Made by a program: the position numbers and the translations under genes. Below, in pieces: positions 61,425 to 64,000 of a stretch of 64,000 nt of DNA; positions within the stretch are counted from its first letter, which is position 1, and every line of letters begins with the position of its first letter. The stretch is from CAIXLI01 sp964587125. GTDB taxonomy: Bacteria; Pseudomonadota; Alphaproteobacteria; UBA9219. The notes below the pieces were generated by a model, which saw nothing but the letters and a program-made list of their open reading frames with translations, had not been told where the DNA came from and made no database searches. The stretch spans positions 1 to 64,000 of the forward strand of contig CAZPKC010000001.1 of the NCBI GenBank assembly GCA_964587125.1, in the 5' to 3' direction.

Positions 61425-62029
61425 AGAAGCCTTCCCTCCTTCTTTTGCTCGTCGGCGCGGTTTTGGCGGGTTCGTGGCTTTACGGATTTCTGAATTTCGC
61501 CGAGGGCGTCGCGGATTTGCGCGAGCCGGACGTTCATGCCGATCTTGAAGCCACACAGGCCATCGTCGTTTTGACAGGGGGGAGCGAGCGCGTGGCGACG
61601 GGCATTGGGCTTCTAGAATCAGGCAAAGGTAAAAAACTTTTCATTTCGGGCGTGCATAAAAACCTGTCTTTGGAAAGCGTTTTAAGGGCCCTGCCAGTTC
61701 CCACGGATATGCGCGCGTGCTGCATCGTCCTTGGCTATCAGGCGGGCAGCACGGCGGGAAACGCCGAAGAAACGCGCGCGTGGATGGCCATTGAAGGATT
61801 CACCTCCCTGCGCCTTGTGACGGCCAATTATCATATGCCACGCAGCCTTCTTCTGTTCCGCACCGAGATGCCTGACGCGACGATTATCCCCCATCCCGTT
61901 GCGCCCGATAACGTCAAATTCGACGAATGGTGGAAGCATCCGGGAACGATCAGCCTTCTGGCGACGGAATACGGCAAATATCTCATCGCAACTTTCGAAC
62001 TCTGGCTGAACGGCAGAAACGCATCATGA
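61421..62029 (+). CDS. YdcF/DUF218-family membrane protein
   Basis: The 202-residue protein has an N-terminal membrane helix and the DUF218 pattern: AIVVLTGGSERVATGIGLLESGKGKKLFISGVH, ETRAWMAIEGFTSLRLVTANYHMPRS, and a closing EYGKYL. Such proteins are linked to envelope or vancomycin-related functions (SanA/ElyC family). It overlaps ftsX and plsC by four bases each, so it belongs to that operon. Confidence 0.88.
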   Translation: MKKPSLLLLLVGAVLAGSWLYGFLNFAEGVADLREPDVHADLEATQAIVVLTGGSERVATGIGLLESGKGKKLFISGVHKNLSLESVLRALPVPTDMRACCIVLGYQAGSTAGNAEETRAWMAIEGFTSLRLVTANYHMPRSLLLFRTEMPDATIIPHPVAPDNVKFDEWWKHPGTISLLATEYGKYLIATFELWLNGRNAS

Positions 62030-62733
62030 ATTTTCTTCGCTCTCTTTGGTTCAACCTCACTTTTTACGCCGCCAATCTGGTCATGAGCGTGGGGCTTTGC
62101 GGCGTTTTGTTCCTGCCGCGCGAGAAAATCGTGAAAGCGGTGCATATCTGGCTCTCCGCCGTCGCGTGGATCGAAAACCACGTCGGCGGCATCAAATACA
62201 AAATCGTCGGGCGCGAGAACATCCCAAAAGGTGCGTGCCTTATCGCCTCCAAGCACCAATCGGAATGGGAAACGTTCAAGATGCACCTGATTTTGAACGA
62301 TCCCGCTATTGTCTTGAAGCGCGAGCTTTTGAAAATTCCTTTGATCGGCTGGTATATGAGCCGCTCCGGCTCGATCCCCATTGACCGAGGCTCGCCCACA
62401 AAATCCATGCTCGCGATGCTTCCCGCCGCGCGAAAAGCTGCGGCGGATGGCCGTCCCATCGTGATTTTCCCCGAAGGCACGCGCGTGGCCGTCGGCGAAT
62501 CCCGCCCCTATAAGAGCGGCGTGATGGCTCTGTATCAGTATTTGAATATTCCGGTCGTGCCCTTGGCGCTCAATTCAGGGTTGTTGTGGCCGAAGAACAG
62601 CTTTTTCAAAAAATCCGGCACGATTACCGTCGAATTTCTGCCGCCTATTCCATCAGGCCTTCCGCGCGAGGAAATGATGCGAAGACTGCGCGACGAATTA
62701 GAAACGGCGGCGGCGAGATTGGCAAAGATTTAG
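62026..62733 (+). CDS. plsC: 1-acyl-sn-glycerol-3-phosphate acyltransferase
   Basis: The 235-residue membrane enzyme makes phosphatidic acid. The acceptor motif reads KHQSEWET (HxxxxE rather than HxxxxD, a form common in alphaproteobacteria), followed by IDRGS, FPEGTR and an LNSGLLWP block. An N-terminal hydrophobic helix is present. It shares TTAG stops with the convergent glycosyltransferase. Confidence 0.93.
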   Translation: MNFLRSLWFNLTFYAANLVMSVGLCGVLFLPREKIVKAVHIWLSAVAWIENHVGGIKYKIVGRENIPKGACLIASKHQSEWETFKMHLILNDPAIVLKRELLKIPLIGWYMSRSGSIPIDRGSPTKSMLAMLPAARKAAADGRPIVIFPEGTRVAVGESRPYKSGVMALYQYLNIPVVPLALNSGLLWPKNSFFKKSGTITVEFLPPIPSGLPREEMMRRLRDELETAAARLAKI

Positions 62734-63665
62734 CGCGCCGACAAAATGGCGTCCCACGCGTCCCTGACGCCTTTTTGGAACGTTTCGGGCGTGTAAAGCA
62801 ACAATGTTTTCCGACACGCGGCGCGATATGTTTCGATCTCCACGCCCGATGTTTGGCTTAAATCCACCGCTTGCGCCAGCGCTTCGATACATGCGGGAAA
62901 ATCATCCTCTCCGGCCCAGAATCCGTTTTCGGGCGACGCGTATTCGCGGCCTCCGATGCCCGTGAATCCCGCCACGACGCAACCCGAAGCCATTGCTTCA
63001 AGCGGTGTAAGACCAAAGCCCTCGAGGCGGCTGAGCGAAAGAAAAACTTTCGCTTTGCCCATGCGCCGCGCAACTTCGGCTTCGTTGGCATTGGCGATTT
63101 CGATCCATTCCCAATCGCGGAATTTTGGATAGGAAAAACAAAACATATCGCGGATATAGGCGGCCTCGATCGCGCGTTTGCGCGGCATGAAGGCGATTGC
63201 GTTACGCTTTTCCGGCGCAGGACGGAATGACGTGGGATCGACAGCGCACGGCACGATGTATGCGCGGAGCGTCGGATGACGCTTGCGGCAATGATCGAAG
63301 ATCGTCTTGCTGCTGCATAGAATGTCGGTCACGCCGTAATCGGCATAGCTTCCCCCGTCCCCGATCCCGAGCGCGCCGTAAAAATGGTTTTGGCTGTAGA
63401 TTGCCTTGCGTTGGGGAAGGCGCGAAAAATCGGCCAGAATGTGGGGCTGGTCTTCGGGAAGGACGTAAAAATGTTCGGCCTTGGGCAAAAAAATGCCCTG
63501 CCCCACGATGGGTGCTTTCGATTCAAACCACGAGGGACGCGCGCCGTTCTGCTCGAAAACGGCGGCGTCGCGGCCTTGCGCTATCAGCGCCTCGGCCATG
63601 CGGAAAATATGCTTGATGCCGCCATTGATGACGGAAACCGGAGGGCAGAAGAAAACGATTTTCAT
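62730..63665 (-). CDS. GT4-like glycosyltransferase
   Basis: The 311-residue protein has a GT-B fold with an N-terminal GGIKHIFRMAEALIAQG (Rossmann, acceptor side) and a donor-site EGFGLTPLEAMASGCVVAG with the ExxxxxxxE pair. It is shorter than most GT4 enzymes. The substrate is unknown; capsule, LPS or a glycolipid are possible. Confidence 0.8.
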   Translation of the reverse strand: MKIVFFCPPVSVINGGIKHIFRMAEALIAQGRDAAVFEQNGARPSWFESKAPIVGQGIFLPKAEHFYVLPEDQPHILADFSRLPQRKAIYSQNHFYGALGIGDGGSYADYGVTDILCSSKTIFDHCRKRHPTLRAYIVPCAVDPTSFRPAPEKRNAIAFMPRKRAIEAAYIRDMFCFSYPKFRDWEWIEIANANEAEVARRMGKAKVFLSLSRLEGFGLTPLEAMASGCVVAGFTGIGGREYASPENGFWAGEDDFPACIEALAQAVDLSQTSGVEIETYRAACRKTLLLYTPETFQKGVRDAWDAILSAR

Positions 63666-63742
63666 TACCGCGCCCCCTTTTGTTTAAACGGCAAGAGAAG
63701 GGTTTAAAGCATTTTGGCCTTCGCCCGGGCCCCACGCGAAGG

Positions 63743-64000
63743 CTACGGCGCCTCGTCTTCGACGACTTCGACGACTTCCTCGACGGCTTCGTCTGCCAGT
63801 TCCTCGGCGTCTTCGATCACAGCGTCTTCGGCGGCCGCGGTCACGGGAAGACCGTCGATCACCTCTTCGGCCGTATCCTTGGCAACGGCTTTCTTCTCAG
63901 TGCTGCGCCCACGGCGCGCGCGCAAAAGATTTTCAGGATCGAAAGATGTTTTGCACGCCGGGCAAACCGGCGGATTTTTTTTCATATCGTAATAGCGCTT
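63743..64000 (-). CDS. FYDLN-acid zinc-binding protein, 5' end beyond window
   Basis: The frame is open to the right edge. It reads KRYYDMKKNPPVCPACKTSFDPE, the RFYDLxKNPPVCPxC pattern of the alphaproteobacterial FYDLN-acid family, followed by a highly acidic C-terminus (EDAVIEDAEELADEAVEEVV). The second Cys pair of the zinc site is visible; the first pair and the start lie outside the window. The ATG inside (63985) is not the true start. Function unknown. Confidence 0.85.
   Translation of the reverse strand, partial: KRYYDMKKNPPVCPACKTSFDPENLLRARRGRSTEKKAVAKDTAEEVIDGLPVTAAAEDAVIEDAEELADEAVEEVVEVVEDEAP

Noticed and set aside
1..64000. tRNA, rRNA, riboswitch, toxin-antitoxin and phage genes
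   Set aside because: I scanned the intergenic regions and saw no convincing cloverleaf, rRNA motif, riboswitch core or such gene pair; a program search could still find a weak one.

Overview
The window reads as chromosomal DNA of an alphaproteobacterium. Lineage markers agree: an FYDLN-acid zinc-binding protein at the right edge, a CpdR-type response regulator, an invasion-associated-locus-B protein, a DUF2336 protein, and the zinc-finger / ftsE-ftsX / YdcF / PlsC neighbourhood. The gene set (CheY/CheZ, ArgG, DapL, PdxST, two cell-wall enzymes, MreB) suggests a free-living, motile, Gram-negative, partly autotrophic-for-amino-acids cell. I cannot name the genus from sequence alone. No rRNA, tRNA, CRISPR array, prophage or transposase gene was recognised; the one RNA gene is rnpB.

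Layout. 1-6.4 kb: the 5' part of one giant minus-strand gene for a pseudopilin-headed, phage-tail-fibre-like, glycine-rich surface protein that runs off the left edge. 6.5-12 kb: cheY-cheZ, apt, a DUF2336 protein, pdxS-pdxT and a lipoprotein hydrolase. 12-19 kb: a co-directional minus-strand block mreB, type IV prepilin, hisS, bifunctional penicillin-binding protein and IalB-like protein. 19-22 kb: an orphan cluster of four unrecognised small genes with shared upstream repeats and leaders. 22-36 kb: mostly housekeeping genes (rph, DD-carboxypeptidase, gmk, argG, dapL, OmpA-like porin, rnpB) mixed with hypotheticals, including a degenerate metallophosphoesterase. 35-41 kb: suhB, efp, an MlaC-like protein, a lone CpaF ATPase, a response regulator and queH. 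41-45.6 kb: a three-gene cassette of a chorismatase-like protein and two 2-oxoglutarate/Fe(II) oxygenases, then two orphan genes with similar promoter regions. 45.6-52 kb: accA, rdgB, acs and pta-ackA, i.e. acetate/acetyl-CoA metabolism. 52-56 kb: a degenerate membrane AAA protein, a small gene inside an inverted-repeat-bounded element, and uvrC. 56-64 kb: pgsA, a sugar-nucleotide/regulator block, the ftsEX operon with plsC, and a glycosyltransferase.

How the genes work together. Envelope growth is strongly represented: MreB with the bifunctional PBP, a SPOR-domain DD-carboxypeptidase, FtsEX, GalU, PgsA and PlsC. Acs and Pta-AckA give two routes between acetate and acetyl-CoA, which AccA then commits to fatty acid synthesis. 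Surface appendages appear in pieces: a prepilin, a lone CpaF motor, and the giant tail-fibre-like protein.

The parts most likely to be undescribed are the giant fibre protein, the 19-22 kb orphan cluster with its near-identical 64-bp upstream repeats, and the chorismatase/dioxygenase cassette. Two further candidates are the degenerate enzymes at 30.9 and 52.7 kb. Coding starts were chosen from ribosome-binding sites and family alignment from memory; no database search was possible.
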